Position numbers and translations under genes: made by a program
DNA from: Macrostomum hystrix
Lineage: Eukaryota > Platyhelminthes > Macrostomidae
Reading direction: 5' to 3'
DNA: 64,000 nt
Assembly: GCA_950097015.1 (NCBI GenBank)
Contig: CATNEN010000001.1
Location: 26,075,001 to 26,139,000 of the forward strand
Part shown: one piece after another, positions 11,112-20,209 of the stretch
Numbering within the stretch: the first letter of the stretch is position 1
Layout: each line of letters begins with the position of its first letter
Notes under the pieces: generated by a model
What the model was told of the DNA's origin: nothing
Seen by the model: the letters and a program-made list of their open reading frames with translations, nothing else
Databases searched by the model: none

Positions 11112-14100
11112 CTGGCGAGGTTCGGGTTTGTCGTGACGATGAATTGCTGCTGCTGCTGGTGCTGCTTACAAAAAATAGTCTATGGCCAATTTTAGCGAAA
11201 AGTGGAAAGATTCATGAACGGTGCCGAGTGCGCTCATGTCGTAATTTTGCCTTTGGACGTTTGAGTTGGCATTGATGAATATCATTCTCGTTTGACGCGC
11301 CTCATTCTACCATAGATATAATCAATCTAGCATGCCTCCTAAATGCAAAATTGACAAAATACCATAGACAAAATCAATCCTGTTAACCAGAATTAATCGA
11401 TAGTAAAGTGAAGAAAATTGAATAGCTAGACATAGACAAAAGCCCAGGTAGAAAAAATCTGATTCGAAAAAGGCGGAAAAAATAACTTTCATCTTCTTCT
11501 TGTAAAGTGCACGTACGGCAGCCCCCTAGCCATCTCCTCGCGGCTGCGCCACAAATGAATGCGGCCAAGTCACGGAATCGAGCTCAGGGACCTTGGTGCG
11601 AGAGGCAAACGCGTTTGACCGCTCTGCCACTCATGCCAGACAGTTTTTCTACTTTTACAGTCCTCAGCTGTACGATATACTCCAATTTTGTAACGAGCAA
11701 TAACAATTTATAGCGAGAAATTTATCCTACTGTAAAATCTTTTCTGTGGGACAAACAGTTCATTTTACAGTAGCTTTCTTGTTACATTCTTTTGCAACGA
11801 ACCAAACTGTAGCATCGATTCGTAAATGAACTTTCTTTAACTATTCAGGCCTGCAGAAATACGTATTGAAAAAAAACTATTAGAAGCGTAGCATATTGTT
11901 CAGGAAGAAAATGTTAAATTTTAAATATTAGCAGGCAACGAATAAATAAAATATCTGCTGCTTTCGATTCCGCAATAAAACTAGCAGACCCAGTCCCAAA
12001 AAGCAGCAGCTAGTTTATTGCGTGGGCCCCTAAAAACTTCAAAATCAGAAAGCTTTTATTTATCCCTGTCAAACGCTCTTATCGAATCGAGTGCAAAAAC
12101 AAGAGGCGAAATTGGCGATCTTGAAGTGGCGAAGTCTGCAAACGCTGCGTCAGCATCTTATCTTCCGCGTCGACTGCTTTGCTATTTTCGGTTCGACTTT
12201 TTTTCGCTCCGAGAAGTACCAAGTTTAAGCGAGGTTTTGCACAAGCCTATTACCTTCCTTAACTGAAGTGTTAATTTCTGTAATCCGCTAACTTATCAAT
12301 CCACGACTTGATCCGAGTAAATACTTGGGGTCCGCAATTCTCCCGCCAGAAGGCCTAAAATCGGCTCCGAACAGCACCTTAACCCTATCTCATATTTCTG
12401 CGTGTAAAACTATAGCAATGGGTAGCCTAGTGCCAAAGTACAGCTTAACACAAGCTTATTGCAGTACCAGACACATTGAGCATCACCTCACCTGGCCAGG
12501 TCTGTGGCACAAGGTCGCCGTAGCCCACGGTAGTCATGGTAACCAAGGACCACCAGAAGCCGTCGAACATGGAGGTGAACCTTGAATCGGTGCCCTGCCG
12601 GTTGCACTTGGAGCAGTCGATGGGAGCGCCGGAGAGTCCGCTGGCGGCGCCTCCAGCCGAGGTCGGCGTGTCGGACTTCTCGCAGAAGAAGATCAGCGTG
12701 CTGAACAGCAGAGTGCCAAGCGCGACAAAGACTCCCATGAGCATCAGGTCGCGGAAAGAGGTGCGCAGAGTGTAGATGAGCACCTGCAGGCCTCGGTAGT
12801 GCCTGCCAATCCTGAGCAGCCTCATGAACAGGGTGATCTTCATAAAGGCGATGTACTCAGCCGGCCCGAAATAGCTGCTATCGGAGAACTCGACAATTCC
12901 GCAGAAGAACTTCAGCAGCTCGTTGATGTAGAACGGCAGGATGGACAGGAAGTCGATGATGGTGTAGTTGTTTTTGAAGTAGGCCAGCTTATTCTTGCAG
13001 CAGATGAAGCGCACACAGAAGTCAAAGGTCAGCGTGCCGAAGGCGATCCAGTCGGGAAAGGTGAGCCAGTCTACTTTGATCTTGGCGCCCGCGTCCGTTC
13101 GGTTTCCGTACCAAGACGGGTGCTTAGCCGAGTAGAAGGCCACTTCTCCGTTCGTCATGGGCCGTTGAAATCGTTCCGAGGTGCTAGCGACAAAGCTGAA
13201 GACGGTGTACAGGACCGTCACGCTGAGGATCACTGCGTACACAGCCGCTGGGAAGCTGGACGACGGATGGTCGAGAATCTTCCAACAGCGCTTGCGCAGC
13301 GCGATTAGCGCCTCCTTGATTCGCTTGCGCCAGCCTGGAAAGGAAGTTTGTTTGCGGTTGCACTCTTTTGTCAGATACCATTGCACTCTGACTTTGAAAG
13401 GCGCTGATTGGCTGTTCTCAAGGTCACCACTCCTACCCCCATATCGTTCTCTTTTAGGCTCTGACGGCGCTGATTGGCTGCTCTCAAGGTCGTCTCTCTT
13501 ACCCAATGGAAGTATCGCGATGCGGAGTATTTTTATAAAATAATAGAATAGTCAACAAAACAAGAGATGCGCCTGTTACCATGCATTTTGGACAGGTCCT
13601 TGTCCAGGTGCTCATCGAATTCGGCATTGTTTGGCAAAAGCAGCGGCTCACTTTCCATCTCTTCTTTGAAGAAGTTTTCGAATTTCTTCAAGCTAACTAG
13701 GCGGCTCTTGGTGTCCATGAGGTGGCTCACGCAGCAGTTCTGGATCTCTATGACGGACTGGATGCCCCACAGCGCCAGCTCGCGCTCCAGCAGGGGACCG
13801 CAGTAGTGATGGGGGACGTGCAGCTCACCTGGAGTCAGTTGCGGTGGCTTGAGGTCGTGAAGTTTATTGTAGAACCGAAATAAAGACTCAAACTTGCGAA
13901 ATATTCAAAGAAATACGACTGAGCTTAATAAAAATAAGAATAAATGTTGCAGGAGAATTGTGAGCATTGGCACAACATTTAGTGCCAATGGATCCGCAGC
14001 CAGCGAGGAGGCAATGCCGTCTATTCCACTGACTCCTGTGCCCACACGCACACAGATACTGTACACAGACACACACTCAAACATGGTTGTACATCTGCCC

Positions 14101-17100
14101 TGACATTCGCATCGTCTAGGTTGGCCGCTGCGCCTCAAAATAAACGTGGCATCGCCGCGGACTCCAGCTCAGAACCTTAGTATGAAAGGCAAATGCATTG
14201 GACTCACCCCTCAAGACTGACCTTTGTGAATCTGGTTAGCAGTGGTGAAAAAACGCGTGACAAAATGCGAAGAAAAAGAAAATTGTGCTGCCAATATTTA
14301 CTGCGCTTCCTTGTATGGAATACGTGATAAGGCTCACAATTCAATTGAGCGCTAAACTGATTTGCTTGATCAACTAAGTAAATCACCAGACTTTCTATCA
14401 GCGACCGGCAAATGTATTTGGCAATTGGATCAAATTTTCTACCTACCATAGTCTAGTCTAGTTAGTAACTAAATAGCTTCCATGTAAATATCGCTTTGCC
14501 ACTGAGATTGATTTGCAAAAGCGAATTGTGACGCTATTCGACAAGATCGTCGAGTACTTTTTTTCAGACGCGCCTCACCGTATCTGCAGTACCACAGCAC
14601 GATCTTGAAGATGGCCGGATCCCGGTCGAAGTAGTACTCCTGCTGGGCCGCCCTGTAGATGCCGTCGTGCAGCAGCTTGTCGTAGATGTACCTCTGGTTG
14701 AGCAGAGTGGCCCTGAGTACCTCGAACCTGGTGCCGCTGACGTTGAGCCGGATCAGGCCCAGGACATCCAGATTGTCCAGGTCCAGGGACTCTGCGCACT
14801 CCATAGAGTTCTCATCGATGAAGTGCAGATTCTCGAAGTCGGTCTTGGACAGCTCGATCAGCTGCTGGCGCTGCAGGTCGCTCAGCGAGGGCATTCTGGC
14901 TCGGCTGCCACGCCGGCCTGCTGAAACACGTCAGGGGGAAGTCAGAAGTCAACTCGGAGAAGTTTCGAATGTCGAAAAACTCTGATCAAGGTTGCTGGTA
15001 GCGCGTAATTGGCGCAGAGCATTCGAACCGGGTCAGGCAGACGATGAAGTGAAAACGATTTCTGCCCTGCACAGGGAATTTTCTTCGACCCGATGCGTTG
15101 CCGAGGCAGATTTGGGAGTTGTTGGGTTCGTCCGGGGATAATATCCTACTGAAGAGCGGATAACGATAGTTGCACGCTGGGGCTGGGGGAGATCTAAGGG
15201 GAAAAAACACACCGCGCTGATCCCTATTTTATTGCATTTCTGGACTAAATCGAGGGGTATTGCGAATGGGCTTCCAGACTTCAAGGTGTTCGTTTTCTGA
15301 ACTTTCCTGTCCACTTTTTTAAGCCATGCTCCACTGGGACTTCCTCGCCTGTTTAACTGGCGCCAGACGCGACTGTGAGGGCCTCGCAGAGGTCGCTGAC
15401 GTTTCTGTCGCAGCTGCTTCTAGGAGGAAGGGGCGAAGAGAACTGCCGGAGAAACCAAATGTTCCAGCATCGTTGCGAGACACTTTGAAAGGCGAGCTGC
15501 CGTTAAAAAAATATTGTTTCTACCCGTTCGTCTAAGTGTCAAAAATGTTCACTAAAGTAGGACGGTCCCTTGGCTGAATGAATCCATGGCTGATGTTATG
15601 CTATAATTGCAGGAGGGCTGCGAGCACTTTGATTGACACATTCTTCGATGTGAAATGCTCGTTACAAACTCACCTTGTCCGTGATCTCTGACCCCGATGC
15701 TCACACCAGACAGTCCTGCGCTTTGGCAGTACATTGCGGCAGCTGCCTTACTTTCTATCAAATTAAATTTCACTACAAGGTCTTGCTTTCAATCAGTTCT
15801 ATATCGGCAGGTGAAAGCAGGCGAAGGACAGAATGACTTGACTGCATTGGGGAGGGGCTGCTAATAAATATATCCCAGAAAATTCACCCCCAGCCACCCC
15901 CAAACAAGAGCTAAATTGAATCCCAATGCCAGCCTGTCCATCGCCTTCGCTTTTGCCAGCTTTTCCTTCATTCCCCTCAATTCTAATAATATCTTCCGGC
16001 TTTTTTTACGCTCGGCTCTTCTTTCAGACCCTGGCCTCCCAAATTCTGCAGCGATGGGGTAGATGAGGACGTCTCGCAGCCTGCCTGCTGCTTGCTGGTG
16101 GGTACCAACAAAGCGTCAGTCATTCTCCGTGCGGGGGGCGGCCTTCGGCGCCCCGAAACGCAGGTAGTTGACGGCCGTGTGGGGAGGATGCGAAGTCTTC
16201 TGGCAGGTCAGCGGGATTGAATTAGCGAGCAGACAGCTGTCAAGCACTTTGCTAGCCATTTTAACTGTACTTGATTCGAACATAGCATTTTGTATTTCAA
16301 TTAGCCACTGCAGCAAATACCTAAGTTGTGCCGGTGCACTTTAAGGACTACAAGGTAAGCTTTTTGAGGTTGCTTTTTTAACTATGAGGATGCTACCTTT
16401 TACTTACTATTTTTACCATCGTTTCAAAAAAAATTCTTCTTTCGGACACCGTTCGAATGAATTCAATATTCAATACATTTTTATCTACTTAAAGTAGCTA
16501 AACGCTGCGCAAAACGTGTTTTCGAAAAAAGTGTCATAATAAATTTTATACGACGTTCAGACATTTTAAAATCCCAATCCTACATTACAATCGGAGAAAT
16601 ACAAGAGCACTCCGCCACTTAGTTAGGAAAAATTACTAAGTAGTCCACTCCTAGTCTAGAGTAATCCGCCCCTAGACTAGAGTAATCCGCTCCTAATCCG
16701 CTCCTAGTCTAGAGTAATCCGCTCCTAGTCTAGAGTAATCCGCTCCTAGTCTAGAGTAATCCGCTCCTAGTCTAGAGTAATCCGCTCCTAGTCTAGAGTA
16801 ATCCGCTCCTAGTCTAGAGTAATCCGCTCCTAGTCTAGAGTAATCCGCTCCTAGTCTAGAGTAATCCGCTCCTAGTCTAGAGTAATCCGCTCCTAGTCTA
16901 GAGTAATCCGCTCCTAGTCTAGAGTAATCCGCTCCTAGTCTAGAGTAATCCGCTCCTAGTCTAGAGTAATCCGCTCCTAGTCTATAGGTAGATCATTTTG
17001 GCCGAAACGCCGGCTGACCCGAACACGTGTCCGGTTCGTGCGATGGAGATGTGCCTGGCGAAGATACCGGATGAAGTCGGTTGCAAATCCACTCCTAGTC

Positions 17101-17969
17101 TAGAGTAATCCGTCCTTAGACTAGAGTAATCCGCCCCTAGTCTAGAGTAATCCGCCCCTAGTCTAGAGTAATCCGCCCCTAGTCTAGAGTAATCCGCTCC
17201 TAGTCTAGAGTAATCCGCCCCTAGACTAGAGTAATCCGCCCCTAGACTAGAGTAATCCGCCCCTACTCTAGAGTAATCCGCCCCTAGTCTTGAGTAATCC
17301 GCCCTAGTCTAGATAGAGTAATCCGCGCCTAGTCTAGATTAATCCGCCCCTAGTCTAGAGCAATCCGCCCCTAGTCTAGATTAATCCGCCCCTAGTCCGC
17401 CCAAATCAGAAATCCTCACCTCTCCCGGAGGTGCTGCTCTCGCCAGCCACGCTGCTCCTCGCTGAAGCGTTCCCGGCAGCGTCATTATCAAACAGAACGC
17501 TGACGCTCTTCTTGCGCATCCGGAAAATGTTGCCAATGCTGGGTCTCGGTGCCAGACTAAAGCCCACGGCACCGCCGCCGCCGCCGCCGCCGCCGCCTCC
17601 GTCGCTAGCCGGCACTTCCAAGGAGCTTCGAGTGTCTCCAGCGCCGCCGGCACCGACTCCCGCTCCGCCGCCTATTGTTGAACTGCTGCAGCAGTCGTCT
17701 TCGATCACGATGCCCGGGTTGATGGAAATCTGCGGTGAGAACTGCGATGATGACGACTCTTGGAGCTGCAACTGCTGCTGCTGCTGCTGAATCTGCAGCT
17801 TCTTGCTAGCTGCGGCGGCTGCGGCTTGAGGTGAAGCCTTTCGCGAGATCAACAGCGGCCTGTGATACTTTTTGCCGGCCGAGAGGGACAGCCGCTCCTC
17901 GCCACCCGCACCCCTGGCGATGGGGCACTCGGGCTCGGCACTCGGCGGAGAGTGAACAAAATGGGCCAT
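10642..17969 (-). CDS. Voltage-gated K+ channel alpha subunit (Kv, Zn-type T1), five exons
   Basis: This is a pore-forming or modifying subunit of a tetrameric plasma-membrane K+ channel. The inferred join is 17969-17420, 14920-14579, 13828-13580, 13334-12492, 11111-10642 (2454 nt, 817 aa plus stop). All four introns are phase 1, and three of the four split a Gly codon. Order: a long low-complexity cytoplasmic N-terminus; T1 tetramerisation domain (IRLNVSGTRFEV, then YYFDRDPAIFKIVLWYCRYG); the HX5C...CC zinc motif of Kv2/3/4-type rather than Shaker-type T1; S1-S4; S5; pore with TMTTVGYGD; S6; and a short C-terminus. Oddities: S4 lacks two of the usual arginines and the S6 PxP hinge reads TVP, so it could be a modulatory ('silent') subunit. 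Kv2-like affinity is likely but not settled. The ATG at 17969 is the chosen start; an in-frame ATG at 18032 lies upstream of an acceptor-like AG and is less likely. Introns hold SINE-like pieces and a 21-bp array. Confidence 0.88.
11112..12491 (-). other. Kv intron 4
   Basis: It begins GTGAGGTGATG after the selectivity-filter exon and ends CCTCGCCAG. It contains one SINE-like insertion (listed) and no coding exon that I can see. Confidence 0.75.
11510..11645 (-). mobile_element. tRNA-derived SINE-like repeat in Kv intron 4
   Basis: The minus strand reads TGGCAGAGCGGTCAAACGCG (A box of tRNA-Ser/Leu type), then GAGCTCGATTCCG (B box). A GC-rich body (GTGGCGCAGCCGCG) and an AAG-rich tail follow. 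Its body matches a decayed copy at 14105-14215, so this is a repeat family rather than a tRNA gene. Confidence 0.5.
12492..13334 (-). CDS. Kv channel exon 4: S1 to selectivity filter
   Basis: The acceptor CTTCCTTTCCAG precedes GC (completing a Gly codon) and WRKRIKEALIALRKRCW. S1 is around AAVYAVILSVTVLYTVFSF, followed by S2 (FDFCVRFICC) and S3 (IDFLSILPFYINELL). S4 is FMKITLFMRLLRIGRHYRG, with Lys/Arg at most third positions but Leu where the third canonical Arg belongs. S5 follows, then an S5-P linker with a Cys pair (DCSKCN), the pore helix and TTVGYGD. It ends at the donor CCAG/GTGAGG. Confidence 0.92.
13335..13579 (-). other. Kv intron 3 with an internal direct repeat
   Basis: It begins GTAACAGGC and ends TTCCTTTCCAG. 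A motif GCGCTGATTGGCTG followed by TTCTCAAGGTC or CTCTCAAGGTC occurs twice about 67 bp apart, and both copies contain an inverted CCAAT box. No exon is required here. Confidence 0.7.
13580..13828 (-). CDS. Kv channel exon 3: second half of T1 and T1-S1 linker
   Basis: The acceptor CTGACTCCAG precedes GT completing a Gly codon, then ELHVPHHYCGPLLERELALW, which carries HX5C. A CC pair follows 21 residues after that Cys (20 is usual). In Kv2, Kv3 and Kv4 families this motif binds zinc between T1 subunits. The linker is acidic and ends KDLSKMH before the donor G/GTAACA. Confidence 0.9.
14105..14215 (-). mobile_element. Decayed SINE-like copy in Kv intron 2
   Basis: The minus strand shares GCATTTGCCT, CTAAGGTTCTGAGCTG and GGCGCAGCGGCC with the better preserved copy at 11510-11645. 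The B box is mutated (GAGCTGGAGTCCG). Confidence 0.4.
14579..14920 (-). CDS. Kv channel exon 2: start of the T1 domain
   Basis: The minus-strand acceptor CGTGTTTCAGCAG is a tandem NAGNAG site; exon start 14920 or 14917 both keep phase 1, adding or dropping one residue. Then come a short basic stretch, MPSLSDLQRQQLIELS and the T1 core IRLNVSGTRFEVLRATLLN. The exon ends in YCRYG, split at the donor TACG/GTGAGG. The internal ATG at 14894 would give a shorter isoform lacking exon 1. Confidence 0.88.
15674..15742 (-). CDS. Possible phase 1-1 cassette exon in the Kv gene
   Basis: 69 bp between AAGTAAGGCAG and a strong donor ACAAG/GTGAGT. Both borders are phase 1 and the frame is open, so it could be included without breaking the channel frame. 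Against it, the upstream pyrimidine tract is poor and the encoded 23 residues match nothing I know. Confidence 0.2.
16620..17400. repeat. 21-bp minisatellite in Kv intron 1
   Basis: Copies of a 21-bp unit containing AGTCTAGAGTAATCCGCTCC; the later part prefers CGCCCCT and CTAGACTAG variants. The unit carries the near-palindrome CTAGTCTAG. A unique GC-rich segment of about 110 bp (16984-17092) splits the array into two blocks with different variants. Confidence 0.95.
17420..17969 (-). CDS. Kv channel exon 1: low-complexity cytoplasmic N-terminus
   Basis: The ATG at 17969 starts MAHFVHSPPSAEPECPIARG. About 183 residues follow with Ala, Gln (IQQQQQQLQLQ), Ser and Gly (about ten in a row) runs and a basic patch RMRKKSVSVLF. 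It ends at the donor AGAG/GTGAGG in phase 1, matching the next exon. The link to the channel rests on phase, strand and an open frame, not on homology. Confidence 0.65.
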
Positions 17970-18577
17970 GCGGTTAGATGAGCTCAAATCTGGAGTGTTG
18001 CGAGGATGAGAGAATGTACGGTTTATGCACATAGTTACCGTAACTATTCAAGTAAGGAATAATGTTCATTCTTGCGTGTGAGAGATTGAGGTCTTGGGGA
18101 AGGAAGTGCGGGTGAGCATTAGTGCGTTTGTGCGTTTGTGGTGTACATTTGTGTGGGTGAGAGATTAAGGTCCGGGGGAAGGAAGTATGTACATTTGTGC
18201 GGGTGAGAGATTGAGGTCTTGGGGAAGGAAGTATGTACATTTGTGCGGGTGACAGACAATAAGGGCTTGGTGAAGGGATAATGAAAATTCGGTTAGATGA
18301 GAGACTGAGGACTCAGGGAAGGGAGAATGTACGTTCGAGTGAGATATTGAGGGCTTTGGGAAGGGAGAATGTACATTCTGCTGGATGTATATTCGAAGTA
18401 GTTTGGGCTGTGGTGGGCATAATTTATATCGTTAAAATTTAGGGGTTAAGGGAATAATTATTATGCTCTTGCTTGAATCGACATAAATCGTTGAAAGTTA
18501 GTAAATATCGGATTGTGACGACTGAAAATCATCATTTTTCAAATTTTCGATAATAAGTGAATAAATAATTTGAGACT
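17970..18577. other. Kv upstream region with a degenerate tandem repeat
   Basis: A minus-strand acceptor-like CAACACTCCAG lies about 23 bp before the chosen ATG, so a 5' UTR exon or trans-spliced leader is possible. Most of 18060-18385 is a degenerate repeat (listed). No other gene is seen. Confidence 0.45.
18060..18385. repeat. Degenerate ~47-bp tandem repeat
   Basis: About six imperfect units built around GAGAGATTGAGGTCTTGGGG, AAGGAAGTATGTACATT and TGTGCGGGT. Units differ by indels. Confidence 0.75.
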
Positions 18578-18590
18578 CTCATAGAGAACT
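18578..18590. repeat. Target-site duplication, left copy
   Basis: CTCATAGAGAACT, 13 bp, recurs exactly at 24020-24032, bracketing the non-LTR element. Confidence 0.85.
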
Positions 18591-18646
18591 CTCATTCTCT
18601 TCTCTTTTCTTGTGAGTCACCTCTCACCCTCCTCCCGCTTTCAGCA

Positions 18647-20209
18647 ATGGCTTCTTCTGCTCAATCTTTTAAAGATAGTGAAACTGGAAACCCCCCAGTT
18701 GCTCCGGCCGCTTCCAACAGCGCCAACGTCGCCCCACCGGAGGCTACCGGACCCGCTTCCGCCCTGCCTGACGGTGGACCTGTCCCCGGACCCCCAGGCA
18801 TCCGGTCCAAGGAAGCCCGTCAAGGCCGCAACCAACGCCGCAACGAACGGCGTCGGCGACAGCGAGAGAGGGAGGCCGCGGTTCGGCAATCCGCGGAGGT
18901 GGTGCCTCAAGTGGGCGTAGGAGCGGTTGGGCCGAAAGGAGCCACCGCCACCTCAGCCCCTCGGGAAACCGCCTCCGCGGGGTCACCACCCGCTGAGCCC
19001 ACCAGCAACTCAAACACCGGCAACGTGGCTGGGCCATCTGGAGCCGCCACACATGCAACGATGGCGAGCGAGGCCCCGGCCAGCCAACCATCTACCAAGG
19101 CCAAGGAGTCCTACGCCTCCAAGGCCAGTGCCATGCTCCAACCCGCGGTCATCGTTTTTGGGGAAGAGCAAGACCTCACGGCCGAGCAGCTCGACAGTGT
19201 ATGGCGCATCATCGACGCTGCGCTCATTGACCAGCTCCTGGCAGGCCGCCCGGTGAGCGTGGTCAAATCGGCCAAAACGGACGGCTGCATCTTCATCTGG
19301 TGCAACTCCGAGGAAAGCAGCCGAGCTCTACGCGAGCTTCTGCCACAGCTAAAATGGCCCAAGAAGCTCGGCAAACTCACCTTCGCCAGCGAAGGCCAAC
19401 GCATTAAAACCGAACGCTTCCGCGTTTGGATTCCGAATGGCAGTGCCATCAAATCTGGGGATCAGCTTAGGCAGATTCTGCTGAAGCTGCACCCCGACCT
19501 TGAGGCCAACGGGCTCCTCCACCATGCCTCCTCCCGCAAGGAGACGGGGTTCACGGTGATCCTGGGGCTCTCGGATGCGTGGACGAAGCGCTTGCCGCCA
19601 AAGTCCATCATTCACCTTGGTCTAACTCAGCTGACCATCCTCCGCTGCGAGGAGAGGAAAGCTGGCGAAGCCAAAAAAGCCAAAGCTCCTGAGTCCGGAT
19701 CCGGGGCGCAAGCTCCTCCGGCGAAGAAGCAGAGGCAAACGGTGGATCCCCACCCCGGTAAAGCAGCCCGCGCTGCCGAATCCGGACCTCGCGACCGCAG
19801 GCCTGCCAGGTCCACCCGGAGATCTGGGCTGGTCCAGCGTGCGCTGGAACAAGCCAGGACTCTCAGGGCGCACCTTGAGCGGGCCCACACATCGAACGCT
19901 CCACCGAAGCAGCCAGTGGGGCAGGAGCGACGAGGAGAGGCGCCGACTGACTGGTTTGAGGCTAGCACTCACCAGGCGGATCGCGCCATCCACGTTGACC
20001 TGACCGACGAGGCGAGCCTGGGCAGTATCGGCGTCACGACGCAAAGGGACGGCGAGGGAGACACTCTTGCTGGGCAAATGCCCGCTGAGGGCTCCTCAGC
20101 CACCCTGACCGCCGGGGACGCCGAGATTCCCATGGAGCTTTGCGAGCCTTCCATCTCCGAAAAGGAAGAGGAGGAATTGCTACGCGACTCCCCGACTGCG
20201 CGGCCATGA
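18647..20209 (+). CDS. Non-LTR retrotransposon ORF1 protein (DUF4780-like)
   Basis: 520 aa, presumed nucleic-acid-binding ORF1 protein that packages the element RNA. The first ~150 residues are Ala/Pro/Gly-rich with a basic block (RRNERRRRQREREA). Residues ~160-345 form a compact domain: VIVFGEEQDLTAEQLDSVW, then a GCIFIW strand, FRVWIPNGSAIK, and LGLTQLTILRCEE. This resembles the RNA-binding-fold domain DUF4780 known from ORF1 of arthropod elements (resemblance from memory of the family pattern). The C-terminal third is low-complexity and acidic at the end. No CCHC zinc knuckles are seen, unlike many R1/I elements. Its stop overlaps the ORF2 start (ATGA). Confidence 0.85.
   Translation: MASSAQSFKDSETGNPPVAPAASNSANVAPPEATGPASALPDGGPVPGPPGIRSKEARQGRNQRRNERRRRQREREAAVRQSAEVVPQVGVGAVGPKGATATSAPRETASAGSPPAEPTSNSNTGNVAGPSGAATHATMASEAPASQPSTKAKESYASKASAMLQPAVIVFGEEQDLTAEQLDSVWRIIDAALIDQLLAGRPVSVVKSAKTDGCIFIWCNSEESSRALRELLPQLKWPKKLGKLTFASEGQRIKTERFRVWIPNGSAIKSGDQLRQILLKLHPDLEANGLLHHASSRKETGFTVILGLSDAWTKRLPPKSIIHLGLTQLTILRCEERKAGEAKKAKAPESGSGAQAPPAKKQRQTVDPHPGKAARAAESGPRDRRPARSTRRSGLVQRALEQARTLRAHLERAHTSNAPPKQPVGQERRGEAPTDWFEASTHQADRAIHVDLTDEASLGSIGVTTQRDGEGDTLAGQMPAEGSSATLTAGDAEIPMELCEPSISEKEEEELLRDSPTARP

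Larger units (their letters stand above)
14921..17419 (-). other. Kv intron 1
   Basis: It runs from donor AGAG/GTGAGGATT to acceptor TGTTTCAGCAG. It contains a 21-bp array (16620-17400), a possible 69-bp cassette exon (15674-15742) and otherwise non-coding sequence. Confidence 0.65.

Noticed and set aside
16116-16199. Minus-strand mini-exon encoding a NYLRFG-like peptide
   Set aside because: It has an acceptor-like CTGACCTGCCAG and GC-rich codons, but no dibasic cleavage sites, no signal peptide and phase 0, which does not fit the surrounding Kv gene. Probably chance.
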